Of a DNA stretch of 64,000 nt, positions 45,031-56,301 are shown in pieces. The stretch comes from Zizania palustris (taxonomy: Eukaryota > Streptophyta > Magnoliopsida > Poales > Poaceae): contig JAAALK010000080.1 of the NCBI GenBank assembly GCA_019279435.1, positions 89,613,028 through 89,677,027 on the forward strand, in the 5' to 3' direction. Every line of letters begins with the position of its first letter. The first letter of the stretch is position 1. Below the pieces are notes generated by a model, which was given only the letters and a program-made list of their open reading frames with translations, did no database searches and was not told where the DNA came from. Both the position numbers and the translations under genes were made by a program.

Positions 45031-46030
45031 NNNNNNNNNNNNNNNNNNNNNNNNNNNNNNNNNNNNNNNNNNNNNNNNNNNNNNNNNNNNNNNNNNNNNN
45101 NNNNNNNNNNNNNNNNNNNNNNNNNNNNNNNNNNNNNNNNNNNNNNNNNNNNNNNNNNNNNNNNNNNNNNNNNNNNNNNNNNNNNNNNNNNNNNNNNNNN
45201 NNNNNNNNNNNNNNNNNNNNNNNNNNNNNNNNNNNNNNNNNNNNNNNNNNNNNNNNNNNNNNNNNNNNNNNNNNNNNNNNNNNNNNNNNNNNNNNNNNNN
45301 NNNNNNNNNNNNNNNNNNNNNNNNNNNNNNNNNNNNNNNNNNNNNNNNNNNNNNNNNNNNNNNNNNNNNNNNNNNNNNNNNNNNNNNNNNNNNNNNNNNN
45401 NNNNNNNNNNNNNNNNNNNNNNNNNNNNNNNNNNNNNNNNNNNNNNNNNNNNNNNNNNNNNNNNNNNNNNNNNNNNNNNNNNNNNNNNNNNNNNNNNNNN
45501 NNNNNNNNNNNNNNNNNNNNNNNNNNNNNNNNNNNNNNNNNNNNNNNNNNNNNNNNNNNNNNNNNNNNNNNNNNNNNNNNNNNNNNNNNNNNNNNNNNNN
45601 NNNNNNNNNNNNNNNNNNNNNNNNNNNNNNNNNNNNNNNNNNNNNNNNNNNNNNNNNNNNNNNNNNNNNNNNNNNNNNNNNNNNNNNNNNNNNNNNNNNN
45701 NNNNNNNNNNNNNNNNNNNNNNNNNNNNNNNNNNNNNNNNNNNNNNNNNNNNNNNNNNNNNNNNNNNNNNNNNNNNNNNNNNNNNNNNNNNNNNNNNNNN
45801 NNNNNNNNNNNNNNNNNNNNNNNNNNNNNNNNNNNNNNNNNNNNNNNNNNNNNNNNNNNNNNNNNNNNNNNNNNNNNNNNNNNNNNNNNNNNNNNNNNNN
45901 NNNNNNNNNNNNNNNNNNNNNNNNNNNNNNNNNNNNNNNNNNNNNNNNNNNNNNNNNNNNNNNNNNNNNNNNNNNNNNNNNNNNNNNNNNNNNNNNNNNN
46001 NNNNNNNNNNNNNNNNNNNNNNNNNNNNNN
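45031..46030. other. Assembly gap
   Basis: Exactly 1000 N, probably a placeholder length. Open frames crossing it are artefacts. Confidence 0.98.
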
Positions 46031-46160
46031 ATAGCGGGACGGCGACGGCGTGGCTGGGATAGGGTGGTACGCGGTTCGGTGACGCGTGGCTGGGATCGGG
46101 ACGACGATGGCGTGGCTGTGATAGGGATAGAAGACAGGGACGAAGGAGAGACAGACAGGG
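46031..46160 (+). repeat. GC-rich degenerate repeats next to the gap
   Basis: GGCGTGGCTGGGATAGGG, CGTGGCTGGGATCGGG and GGCGTGGCTGTGATAGGG recur at about 20-45 bp spacing; likely the end of a repeat array lost in the gap. Confidence 0.5.
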
Positions 46161-46267
46161 GTAGAATGGACAATAGCCAACAATTAGCTAGGATTAGCTG
46201 GGTTGGACCAGCTAATGAGATTATTATTATCTGAGGGGTTGGCTAATAATTAGCTGAGGTATTAGTT

Positions 46268-46335
46268 GCCCTGTTTGGAACCTCTATAGCTAATTTTAGC
46301 AACTAACAATTAGCTATAGAGGTTCCAAACAGGGC
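46268..46335. repeat. Perfect fold-back (28-bp arms, 12-bp loop), MITE-like
   Basis: GCCCTGTTTGGAACCTCTAT begins the left arm (46268-46295); 46308-46335 is its exact reverse complement. CCCTGTTTGGAACC is a common terminus of small grass DNA transposons. Upstream 46165-46260 holds more ATTAGCT/AGCTAAT inverted motifs, so the complete element may be larger. No clear target duplication. Confidence 0.7.
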
Positions 46336-46629
46336 CTAAATCCAACCAAACCGAAAGCCGAGGAGACAACAGCGACGGCTATTGCACGTTTAATTTAATC
46401 ATCATCTGTTTTGTTAGCTATTTCGTTTAACAAATGCATGCATGGTCCACTCCAGCAAATATTAACAATTTAACAGTTGATCGGAAAGAAACTCAAACAA
46501 GAAATGTATGTATAATAATCAGCACCATCTAATTGATGGTTCGGTAAGCAGCCGGTGATGTGTTTTATGACTCTACCAACTAAGGGAAGTTCGTAGTACC
46601 TGCAAATTTTACACATACGTACGAACACA
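46336..46629. other. Non-coding stretch
   Basis: AT-rich, no gene or repeat recognised. Confidence 0.4.
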
Positions 46630-46668
46630 CATATATTTGTATATATATATGTATATGTATATATACGG
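46630..46668. repeat. TA/TATG microsatellite
   Basis: Alternating TA/TG run (ATATATATATGTATATGTAT), resuming in shorter form at 46795-46812 on the other side of the small inverted-repeat element. Confidence 0.8.
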
Positions 46669-46669
46669 G

Positions 46670-46793
46670 AACGCTATTCTACACTATGGGTGTACACCGA
46701 TCATCCCGTGCTCTCACACCCCACCCAATCCCAACCCCCTCCATTCCAGTCGGTGTAGAATAGCATTCTACACCCGTGGTGTAGAATAGCATT
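46670..46793. mobile_element. Small inverted-repeat element (MITE-like)
   Basis: AACGCTATTCTACAC at the left is matched inverted by GTGTAGAATAGCATT at the right (15 bp, one mismatch), 124 bp total. An inner CGGTGTAGAATAGCATTC repeats the same motif. It interrupts the TA-rich run. Superfamily not assigned. Confidence 0.55.
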
Positions 46794-47257
46794 TGTATGT
46801 ATATATATTAATAAAAATTTTATGAATTTTACACAAACGTGTACGCGTTTTTAATGGAAATTTAGTAAAATTGCTAATATCTTTGTGTTTAAAGTATGTG
46901 ACAGGAGGCACGTCTGGGTCGAAAATGGGTAACTGGGTTGGGGCCCGGAGGAGGTGTCACGTCAATGGAGTCATGGAGACGCAAGCGCTTACGTGAGATT
47001 TCACTTGTGAATGGAATGGAACGGCAAATAAAAAAAGGGAGCATGTCTATCTGCAAGCTGCATGCCGCGCAGTCCTCGGCTGGGCCTGCGTTCTCCCCAC
47101 GCGATGCTCCCAGCCGTGCGTTGCATTATTTAACTATTTATAAAGACGGCGACGTTATTTCGGATTTATTGAATAAATGATTCGATGTCCTCTAACCGGT
47201 TAGACTATTGATTCACCGCTAGTTTATTGGCATTCAGGTAATAGCAGATAGCCGTTA
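46794..47257. other. Non-coding stretch
   Basis: No gene supported. A frame at 46938-47180 has no recognisable domain. Confidence 0.4.
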
Positions 47258-47871
47258 TCACTCTACTATATAAAAGAAGAAACTTTTCATTATTGGACAA
47301 ATCTGATCCGTTTATCTTGATCTGCTGTATTCATATATCATGAGTATTCATTGGAAATATCTGGACCATTCATCTGTCATTCGTTACTTATTCAGAGTAT
47401 CTAGACCGTCGAAACCTCCGCCGAATCCCACAGATAGGCTCCGTAAGATATGTCCATCCCGCAATCTCCGCCCGCACTGAGTCCCCCCGTTCATTCCGCA
47501 ATCTCTGTCCGCCGCGCCCTCATTATGTCGTCCCCTCATACCGTCTCCTCCGACCCACGCCCACCTCCGCCCACGCCTACGCACCTTCTCCCCCGAATGC
47601 CGCAGTCGCTCCACCCGTGCGACACCGATCGCCTCGCCCTGCTCCTCCTCCGCCTGTGCGACACCGTACCACGTGCCACCCTCCGCTTGCAGACACTGGG
47701 CCTACGCTCACGGCTCCACATCATCACCCGATCCCCTCGTCGTGCTCTTCCTCTTCCCGCTCGCCACCATCCCACCCGCTTCATCCCGCTTCGTCTTCAA
47801 TACATGAGGGTACGTATTCCGGTGACTGGCCATCTAATTTTGTTGCACCTTTTGTAGTAGATATTGATCTC
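47258..47871 (+). mobile_element. Possible Helitron 5' end and following sequence
   Basis: A/TCACTCTACTATATAAAAG resembles the TC...CTACTATATTAAA starts of grass Helitrons, which insert between A and T. The next 350 bp are unremarkable. 47450-47810 is C-rich with frames in several phases but no recognised domain. The CTRR end and its hairpin were not found. Confidence 0.3.
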
Positions 47872-48168
47872 TTTAGATGTTGTTGTTTTGTGTTAAAAAT
47901 GTTCAGATTTATCTATTGATATTGCTAACTCTTTCTCTGAAAAATAATATGAATGCCAACTTCATATCCGTTTAGATGTCGTTGTTTTGCATTAAAAATG
48001 TTCAGATTTATTTATTAATATTGCTAACTCTTTCTCTGAAAAATGATATGAATGCCAACTACATATCCCTTTAGATGTCGTTGTTTTGTGTTAAAAATGT
48101 TCAGATTTATCTATTGATATTGCCTACTCTTTCTCCGAAAAATGAAATGAATGCCAACTATTAATCAC
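47872..48168 (+). repeat. Tandem repeat, three copies of 99 bp
   Basis: The phrase TTTAGATGT(C/T)GTTGTTTTG starts at 47872, 47971 and 48070, and the rest of each unit (AAAAATGTTCAGATTTAT, GAATGCCAACT) repeats with few changes. Confidence 0.85.
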
Positions 48169-48239
48169 AAATATCGTATAATACTATTAGAAGTAATCTC
48201 ATTTTGATGATTCCATTGGATGTAGTGTGCTGTTGGGAT

Positions 48240-48566
48240 ATGTAGTTAAAACCAATAGCATGTGAAGTTCGAGACTCCCCCGAAGCCCCTGTTAGTCTTG
48301 AAGTGTTCTCTACGGCCACAGTCTCCTGTGCATAGCCCTCCAGCAGCAGCCCCAAAGCCCCCCGCAGCACCATTGCCCCCCCCCCCCCCGTGTGCCCTCG
48401 CAGCCCCCTAGATCACCCAAGCCCTGAAGCCCCCCACATCACCATTGTGGCCCCCGTGCGCCCTCGCAACCCCCCAAAGCCCCGCCGCGTCCGCCGTCCC
48501 CTGCAACACAATTGCGCCCCTGTGCGCCCTCGTAGCCCCCCGAAGCCCCGTTATAAAGGCACCCGC
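48240..48566 (+). repeat. C-rich irregular repeat tract, left part
   Basis: Recurring GCCCCGAAGCCCC / CCCTCGCAGCCCCC blocks, and a run of 14 C at 48376-48389. It continues at 62909 after element D. Open frames here (48390-48716, 48408-48662) follow from the repeats. Confidence 0.75.
48562..48566. repeat. Target site duplication of copia D (left copy)
   Basis: CCCGC here and at 62909-62913 flank element D. Confidence 0.9.
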
Positions 48567-50499
48567 TGTAGGACCGAAAGTAGTGACCAGAGGGGGTGTG
48601 AATGGCGTCTTAAAAAATTCTTTCGAATCAATGGCCTGCTCCCAATACCCAACGCACCTCAAAGACTAAGCAGCAAAGAACGAACAGATAGCCTAAGTCT
48701 AAAGGTATCAATCTAGAAGAAACTGAAGTTTAAAACAGAGAAATACCAATACAGTGCTAATAGATAGATAGACAGTGTACAAAAGACAAGGCAAGATAAA
48801 CTTCTCAGTATAAATGCACAAAGAGTGAAATGAGAAGTTACCGTTCGAAATCTGTCTCCTATTCGAAACTTGGCGAAGCCTGCTTCGCTGGTCAAAGCCT
48901 GCTTCGCAGTGTCGAAGCCTGCTTCGGAGGTCGAGGCCTGCTTCGCTGGTCGAAGTCTGGTTCGGAGGTGGTTGTCGAAGGTTGACAGATACGTGCCGAA
49001 GGTTAAGTTGATCTAGCCTATCTCAAGAGGAAAAAGCGGAGTATGCTTCGAAACAACGTACGAAGGTAACGAAGCTTGCTCCGAACAGAGTACTTCGAAG
49101 CACAACCTTCGAATAGACCTTCGAACACGTTGCTCGGAAAGACAACCTTCGAAGGAATAGCGAAGCCTGTCTCACGACAGAGAAACCAAATTCGAAGCCT
49201 ACACTCTACCTTCGAACAAAACACATCAAGGCCTTCGAAACAGACAGATGCGAAGTCTATCAGTTAGAGTAGCTTCGAAGCTAACTCCGAAGCCTGACGA
49301 AGTATTGACTTCGAACAGCTCGAGACTGAGAACACCTTCGCAAAGACTATCGAAGTATGTGAAGCTGACAGGGTGCAAAGCGTACTGCGAAGCTAGAACC
49401 ACAGCACAAACTTGAAGCCGAAGTTCAAGCGAAGCCTTCGAAGATTTCAGATCGAAGCCTACCTCACGGAGCTGAGGGGCTTCGAACAGAGAAGGGGCTT
49501 CGCCAGAGAACAGCTAGAAAAGGGACTTTAGTCCTGTCAACTCGATCAAAAAGTTGTGTGCAGTAAAAGCAAAAGCTGGTACTAGTGTACTGTTGCTACG
49601 GTGTAGTAGTACTACTTGCAACAGCAAGAACTAGTACTACTTGCGTGAAGAACAGAATGAAGCAACCGAAGCTTCTGCCAGGAATAAATTCAACACCGCA
49701 CAAACGAATCGAAGCTTCTGAACCAGAGAAATTTATGCACGCACTTCAACAAGAACAGAAGATTAGATCTTACTGAGAAGGAGTAAATGCAAGGCAAAAT
49801 GCAACGAACAAGTGCCTGGCGGCGCACAGCTAAGAGAGTGAGAGAAGGTGCAAGAGACAAAATGACCCAAAGGAGTAGTATTGATTTCAGCCAAAGGATA
49901 GTCCAACCCTAGGGATTGGGGCCCTATTTATAGGCTGCCCAATGGCCTAGAATATTCCACCAGCCCCTTAGGGTTTTTACAGACGCTAAAATAAAGGAAA
50001 TGACTCAACTGCCCTTAGGTATTTTTTACAGACACGACTGACTGACTGTGGGCCTAGAGATACAGACGACTTATTCGGAAGCTAAGCTTTCGTAGCGACT
50101 ACGGCTTCTCTTCTGGACAGTCCGATACAAGATCAACGGTTGTCAGTTTTGCGCCGATACTGACAAAACCTCCACTGGCTTTGCACCAGGTACTCGGATT
50201 GGGCCGGCCCGATTCCACAGCTCTCTCAGCCCGGCAATCACTCACCGCCCGTGTACCTGAGTCAACCCTGGTCAACAGCCCAGTGGGTCTTCTACTGCTT
50301 CTGGCCCATGTACCCGGATTGGGCCAGCCCGACTTCGCAGCCTCCTCTGCCCGACAGTCGCTTGCTGCCCGTGTACCTGAGTCACACGCGGCCCATGAAA
50401 CAGCAGATCTTCACTCTTCTCAGTCCTCTTTGACTATCGTTGACAATGACTCATCACTTCTGGAGCCATGAGGCCCACGCTATTCAGCATGGCTCCTCA
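48567..50499 (-). mobile_element. 3' LTR of copia D
   Basis: 1933 bp, minus strand TGAGGAGCCATG...TTCGGTCCTACA. TATA at 49927-49936. TTCGAA-rich block 48850-49500. Confidence 0.9.
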
Positions 50500-51786
50500 A
50501 TCTCCCCCTTGATGAGTGCATTGTCAACACTCCTCTTCTTCAGCTCTTCAGCACCTGCGAACAAATGTGGAAACACGAAAACAAAGCACAAGAAAAACAA
50601 AGAAGAAGAAAATAAGGTAAAAGTTTAACCCTAATGACCGAAAGCTAAACAAAAGCCAGAAGTGGTCATTATGGTTAACCAAAACATAAAAGCTCAAAAA
50701 TGAATGCGATTACAGAACAACAAGGATATCAACAGAGTAAGAACAAGCGAGACAAAAACTCCCCCTTAAACTCTGATCCCAAATTTTCTCCCCCTTGTTG
50801 ACAAGTGAACTCATCAAGCACTCAAAAGAGACACAGACCTCCCCTGAAATGCAACTCCCCCTCAAAATATGCAATGAATGCAACTGGGGTGCAGGTGGAG
50901 TTGAGAAATCATGCTTCTCAGATATGATTGACTGCAATTACAACATCTAACAAGTATAGCAAAAGACATACTATCTAAGACACATGGCATGATCAATGCA
51001 ACAGATGATATCTAAAGAAAGTCATTAGCACACATTTTTCAGTTTTTGCAAAGTAAAAGCATCACCACATCTACCAAGATAAGCATTGTCCAAAACAAAA
51101 TGCTTCAGCAAACTTGTTATCATTTCAATTTTCAAGCTTTTTCTTTTCTCTTTTTCATTTATGCCAGGGGTTATTTGTATGTCAAACCTTATGCTGACCG
51201 ACCAAGTCAAGCCTAGGCCAGAACTGGACCATCAAAAGCTTAAGACATTGATCTTGGCATACACTACAGTGTCCTAGTTCATACCAAAGTGCTATGGTAC
51301 GCAGTCCAGAACAATGCAATGCGACAAGACAAACCCACCTGGATCTTTTCAATTTCAAGCATAAAAAGGCATGGAATTTCTCATTTTTCTGATGTTTTCA
51401 TCATTTTTATAACATATTTTCCATGTTTAAAAGATGTCCAAGTTGCATGTTTGCATCTAAGTCAGAAACTAGCTACAAGGTATGTAACAGATAGCAAGAA
51501 CATTCAGCCTACGCATGCTAGTTACCAGAAGCAATGGTGATCATTTTTCAAGTTTAAAGCATAAAAAGCCATGCATATGACAGATATCAGACATATCAAG
51601 TGAACTAAAGCAAAACATGATCATCGACGAGTAATCAAAAGCATGTACCGGTTAGAATAAGTAAAGCAGTTCAATCATATAACAGAAGCAGGCTCAAAGT
51701 GTGATATGTGAATATGCAAGAGATGAACACACACAAAAAAGACTCAAGAAAAGATTAAAGAAGAAAGAAAACTGACGCAAAATATC
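50500..51786 (-). other. 3' untranslated region and polypurine tracts of copia D
   Basis: The priming tract is at 50500-50511 (minus CAAGGGGGAGAT); further tracts at 50758-50768, 50789-50801 and 50853-50864. Non-coding, with the conserved GGGGTTATTTGTATGTCAAA block (51168-51187) shared by C, E and H. Confidence 0.85.
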
Positions 51787-53337
51787 CTAGAAAGGATACA
51801 CAACACCCAAATCCCCTCGTAAACGTTCAAAAGTAGACTGATCTAGGGGTTTGGTGAAAATGTCAGCCAACTGATGATGGGTATCAACATGAACAAGATC
51901 AATGACACCTTTCTCATATTGATCCCGCAGAAAGTGAAAGCGCACATCAATGTGTTTGGTTTTTGAATGAAGACATGGGTTTTTCCCTACACTAATTGCA
52001 CTGGTGCTGTCGCAAAACAAAGGAATTCTGGTAGGAAAGAATAACCCAAAATCTCGCAGAGTGGAAATCATCCAAACCAACTGTGAACAGTAGCTAGCAA
52101 GCAGCCACATACTCAGCCTCTGTGGTCGAAAGTGCAACTCCTAGATTGCTTTCGAGAAGACCAAGAGACAAGAGAAGAACCAAGAAACTGGCAAGTACCG
52201 GAAGTCGACTTGCGATCCAACCGGCACCCACCAAAATCGGCGTCCGAAAAGCCAGATAAATCAAGAGATGATGATGCTGAATAGTAAAGACCAAGATCGG
52301 GCGCATAAGTAAGATACCTGAATATGCGCTTGACAGCTTGCCAATGAGACGCGCGAGGTGAAGACTGGAAGCACGCGCACAGTCCCACGACGAACTGAAT
52401 GTCCGGTCTGGTTGCCGTCAAGTACAGCAGCGAGCCGATCATCCCTCGAAACTCCCTTTCATTGACCTTGACACCGCTCTCGTCCTTGTCTAGACCCCCA
52501 GATGTGCCCATCGGGGTCATCCGCGGCTTCAACTCCCCACCAAAGTCAAATTTCTTAAGCATATCGCGAGTGTACTTACCTTGGTGGATGAAGGTGTCCG
52601 TCCTTGGTCTGCTTGATCTGGAGTCCTAAGAAGTACTTAAGCTCACCCATGAGGCTCATCTCAAACTCACTGTGCATCTGCTCAGAAAACTTGGACACAA
52701 GATCATTAGTAGTACCGCCAAAAATAATATCGTCCACGTAAATCTGAGCGACTAAGAAGTCTGAAGCAACTCTGAGTAGAAAGAGAGTCTTATCCACAAA
52801 ACCCATCACAAAGCCCTTCCCCAACAAAAATTGCTTCGACCGGTCATACCAAGCCCTGGGGGCCTTGCTTCAACCCGTATAAAGATTTTTGCAGTTTAAA
52901 AACATGTCGAGGAAACTTGGGGTTCTCAAAACCGGGGGGCTGCCTAACATAAACTTCCTCCTCTATAAACCCGTTCAGAAAAGCACTCTTAACATCCATT
53001 TGAAAAAGCTTAAACCCTTCGAAACGGCAAAAGCTAGAAGAATACGAATGGACTCAAGACAGGCAACAGGAGCGAAGGTTTCTTCAAAGTCAATACCTTC
53101 CTTCTGGCAATAACCCTGGGCAACTAGTCGAGCTTTGTTGCACACCACAACCCCATCTTCACCTTGTTTGTTCTTGGATACCCACTTGGTGCCTATGGGG
53201 TTGCATCCTGGTGGCGGCTCAACTTGTGTCCAAACCCGATTGCGGACAAAGTTCTCAAGCTCTTCTTGCATAGCATTAATCCAATTAGAATCAGAAAGAG
53301 CATGAGAAACATCTCTGGGCTCAAAAGATGCAACAAA
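51787..53337 (-). pseudogene. Reverse transcriptase/RNase H of copia D
   Basis: Start of domain SHALSDSNWINAMQEELENF at about 53320, GTKWVSKNKQGEDGVVV, QKEGIDFEETFAPVACLESI. One-base indels near 53020, 52862 and 52590 break the frame relative to C. Catalytic QIYVDDIIFGGTTNDLVSKF in frame 52827-52576. RNase H frame 52562-52113 has FSDADFGGCRLDRKSTSGT; the C-terminal frame 52137-51787 has STRIPLFCDSTSAISVGKNP-like residues, KTKHIDVRFHFLRDQYEKGV and LADIFTKPLDQSTFERLRGD, ending LGVVYPF. About 140 bp upstream of the domain, present in C, are deleted at 53337. Non-functional. Confidence 0.85.
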
Positions 53338-54850
53338 CCGGAGTCAGCAGCTGGCACCTCTAGACTCGACTGAGGGGGCTCGATCATAGTGGAAGAAGTG
53401 ATCAGAGGTCCATCCTCATCCTCAGTCGAAGTCTCAGAAGGTGTGGGCTCTGCAGGGGGTGCAGAAGGCCCACCCTCATCAGCAGCTGGAGTATCCTCAT
53501 CTTCCTCGAAGATGGACTCTCCGAGCTCATCATCACCAGAAGGCTCAAAAGAAGGAGTCAAAGAAGGCAAGGACTCATCAAATGAAACTTCGCAAGTCTC
53601 GACAAGCTGCTGGGTTTTGAGTTTCCAAACACGGAAACCTCGAGAATGCAATGCATAACCAAGAAAAACACCATCCCAGCAACGAGACTCAAACTTGTCC
53701 AAATGCCCTCCCTTCTTAAGCACAAAGCACTTGCAGCCAAATGCTCGCAAGTGGCTCACCTTGGGCTGTCTACCAAAACGCAGTTCATATGATGTCTTAC
53801 CAAGGTAAGCTCTAAGAAAGATGCGGTTGGCCAGATAGCAAGCCGTGTTCATGGCTTCAGCCCAAAAACGCCTAGGAGTCCTATGCTCATCGAGCATCGT
53901 CCTGGCCATCTCGACTAGCATGCGGTTCTTTCGTTCCACAACGCCGTTCTGTGGGGGAGTGTAAGGAAAAGAAAACTGATGGTCAAGACCTTGATCACTA
54001 CAGAAGCTAACGAACTGAGAGTTCTTGAACTCAGAGCCGTTGTCAAAGCGAATTGCTCGCATCCGACCATTGTTCTCATTCTTTAGCTTCAAAATCAGGT
54101 CATGAACAAACTGAAAAGTTTCATCCTTAGACTCCAAAAGAAAACCCACGAGAATCGAGAGAAGTCGTCTACAATGACAAGCGCGTACCACTTCCCACCG
54201 ACTGAGCGTACCCGAGCTGGACCAATAGTGTCCAAATGTAAGAGCTCGCCTGGATACGAAGTCATCACCTGAGTCATAGGTGAGTGAGAAGCAGCAACCA
54301 TTTTCCCATGACGACAGGGATGACAAACTAGATCCTTCTCCATCTTAAGCTTAGGCAATTCTTGGATGAGGTCCATAGAGCTCAACCTGACTAGCAGATC
54401 AAAGCTCAAATGACATAACCTCCTATGCCACTTCCAGAGCTCAGAGGAGGATCCAGCAATCAAACAGCGAGAAGGGCCAAAAGAACTAGAGAAGTCAATT
54501 CGAAAAACTTTACCAAATGGTAAGATTTGGCAAATCAAAGACACTCTAGAATCAAACACAGAAGAATTGTCTTTCTTAAAACGCACTTCCAAACTATCCT
54601 CAAGAAGTTGCAAAACACAAATCAAATTGAAGTTCAAATTCTTAACCAAAGCAACATTCTTCAAAGAGAAATGATCTGAAATGTGAATTGAGCCAATGCC
54701 ACATACTTTCCCTTGACCACTGTTCCTGAATGTGATGTACTCTTTGGAGCTCGGGGGAGTGAGACTGGAGAACCATCTGCGATGTCCCGTCATGTGGCGA
54801 GAGCATCTTGAGTCCATAATCCAAATGTCCTCCAGTCCCTGATCCTGCAC
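53338..54850 (-). pseudogene. Protease and integrase of copia D
   Basis: Frame 54850-54095: WIMDSRCSRHMTGHRRWF (protease D-S-G changed to D-S-R), GAG-pre SELWKWHRRLCHLSFDLLVR (Gly to Cys in RLGH), CHPCRHGK, and the first integrase Asp in LHLDTIGPARVRS. A one-base deletion near 54140 shifts to frame 54326-53193. This holds the rest: AIRFDNGSEFKNSQFVSFCS (second Asp), NGVVERKNRMLVEMARTMLD (Glu), FWAEAMNTACYLANRIFLRA and the acidic ESIFEEDEDTPAADEGG tail. All three catalytic residues exist but in two frames. Copy C lacks the segment that D retains. Confidence 0.85.
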
Positions 54851-54852
54851 AA

Positions 54853-56301
54853 TCAGTGGCTGTAAGTGGGAGCAAATGGTCCGGCACCAAGTTTAGCAAA
54901 AGAGCTAAACCAGTGTCGAGCCATCTGCTCAAAAGATGGAAAGCGAAAACCATCAAGAGAGTTTGGACCAAAATGCGGCTCAAAGCGCGGTCCTTGGTTC
55001 TGCCTAAACCTGCGACCACGAGGTCTAGGACCATAGCCAACACGGCCTGGAACTCTACCGGAACGGATACCACCATCTGGAGCACGGCCATGAAAGTCGT
55101 CTCCTCTACCACCACCTACACGACACGGCCTAGCCTCTAGCCTCTCCCCGCGTCGAGGAACACGCAGTCTACCACCCTGCTGGTAGAACTGCTCCTGACC
55201 ACCACGAGCTCTCTCTGCTCTCTCAACCCGCTTCCTCCTGAAGCAAAACTCCACAAGATGCCCGTCTCTCTGACAGTACTCACAGTGATAGGTGGGCTTC
55301 TTGGGTTGTGGTTGAGGCTTGGGATTCTTGTGCTTAGTGGTGTTAGGTGTTGTCTTCTTGGGCTGAGAGGATCCAGGAAGAGAGTCTAGAGTAGTGTGGA
55401 GGTGTTTGGGCTTTGGAACCCAGATAGGTTTCTTTGGTGGAGCTTTTGGTGGTTCATTGATCACTCCATCCTTGGGCTGACAAGCTTGGGAGGACTCAGT
55501 GGAATGAGTCTTAGGATATCTCTGCTCAGGAGTCATTTTACTCCACTCCACTGCCTGGCTAATGGCACTCTCAAAGTCAGCCTTGGTGTAGGTGTAACCT
55601 ACCCCAAACCCATCCTGCCTCTTGAACTGCTGGATCATCATGCCGAGCTGTGGCTCTCTGGCACTGATCCAACTCAGGATAGAACGGAGGTAAAAGTTCT
55701 CATTCGGAGAATCTGCTAGCTCCTCTCTCAAGGAAGCTAGAACCTCCACTTGAGACAAGCAGGTCTCACACTAACTCTCTACTTGAACAGACTTCTCGGC
55801 TTTCAGCTTGATCAATTCCATTCTAAGAGACAAACAGTTCTCACAGACAGTGGGTGGAACTGACAGTGTCTCAAGCTCTAGCCTAGTCTGCGCAAGCTCA
55901 GCTCTCAATCTCTCCAAGTCAACCAAATGCTCATCGCCCTTGGATTTCAGCTCAGCTAAGGTAGCTAGATGAGATGGGCAATTAACACAGGGTGCAATGA
56001 CAGTGGCTTGAGCACCTTTCTGTGTACTTGTACTTCAGAGTCGACAAGTCACACAGAAGCACCTCACACTTCGGGCACTCACTGCTATCACCCAAGCAAG
56101 GGGAAGAAGATAGACTCTCAATTCTACCGTTGGCTATGGCAAGCTCACTCTCTAACTCATCTATCCTCTTCTTGGCCCCCCTAAGCAATTTTTCCCTATA
56201 CTTTAACTCCTGACGATTGCTCTCAAGTAAATCAACGATCTTGCGCTCATAGGATGATACCTTTTTGTTGTCGTCGTCGTCGGAGTCGTTGGAGGAGCTC
56301 T
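54853..56301 (-). pseudogene. Gag C-terminal part of copia D
   Basis: Frame 55758-54853: VEVLASLREELADSPNENFY, the WSKMTPEQRYPK segment, a Pro/Lys-rich linker, CEYCQRDGHLVEFC near 55290, and an Arg/Gly-rich tail (RGERLEARPCRVGGGRGDDF). A TAG at about 55772 and a deletion near 56020 separate it from frame 56314-55982 (coiled coil: LLESNRQELKYREKLLRGAK, KRIDELESELAIANGRIESL). Gag continues at 59664 beyond the solo LTR L. Confidence 0.85.
56297..56301. repeat. Target site duplication of solo LTR L (left copy)
   Basis: GCTCT here and at 59664-59668; without L and one copy, gag of D matches gag of C. Confidence 0.9.

Noticed and set aside
44915..46234. Long frames of about 400 codons on both strands
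   Set aside because: They cross 1000 N and have no real sequence inside.
47450..47857. 135-codon frame as a host exon
   Set aside because: Low-complexity Pro/Arg/His-rich translation open in several frames; no splice-supported structure or domain.
48390..48716. Pro/Arg-rich frame
   Set aside because: Produced by the C-rich repeat tract and running into the LTR of D.
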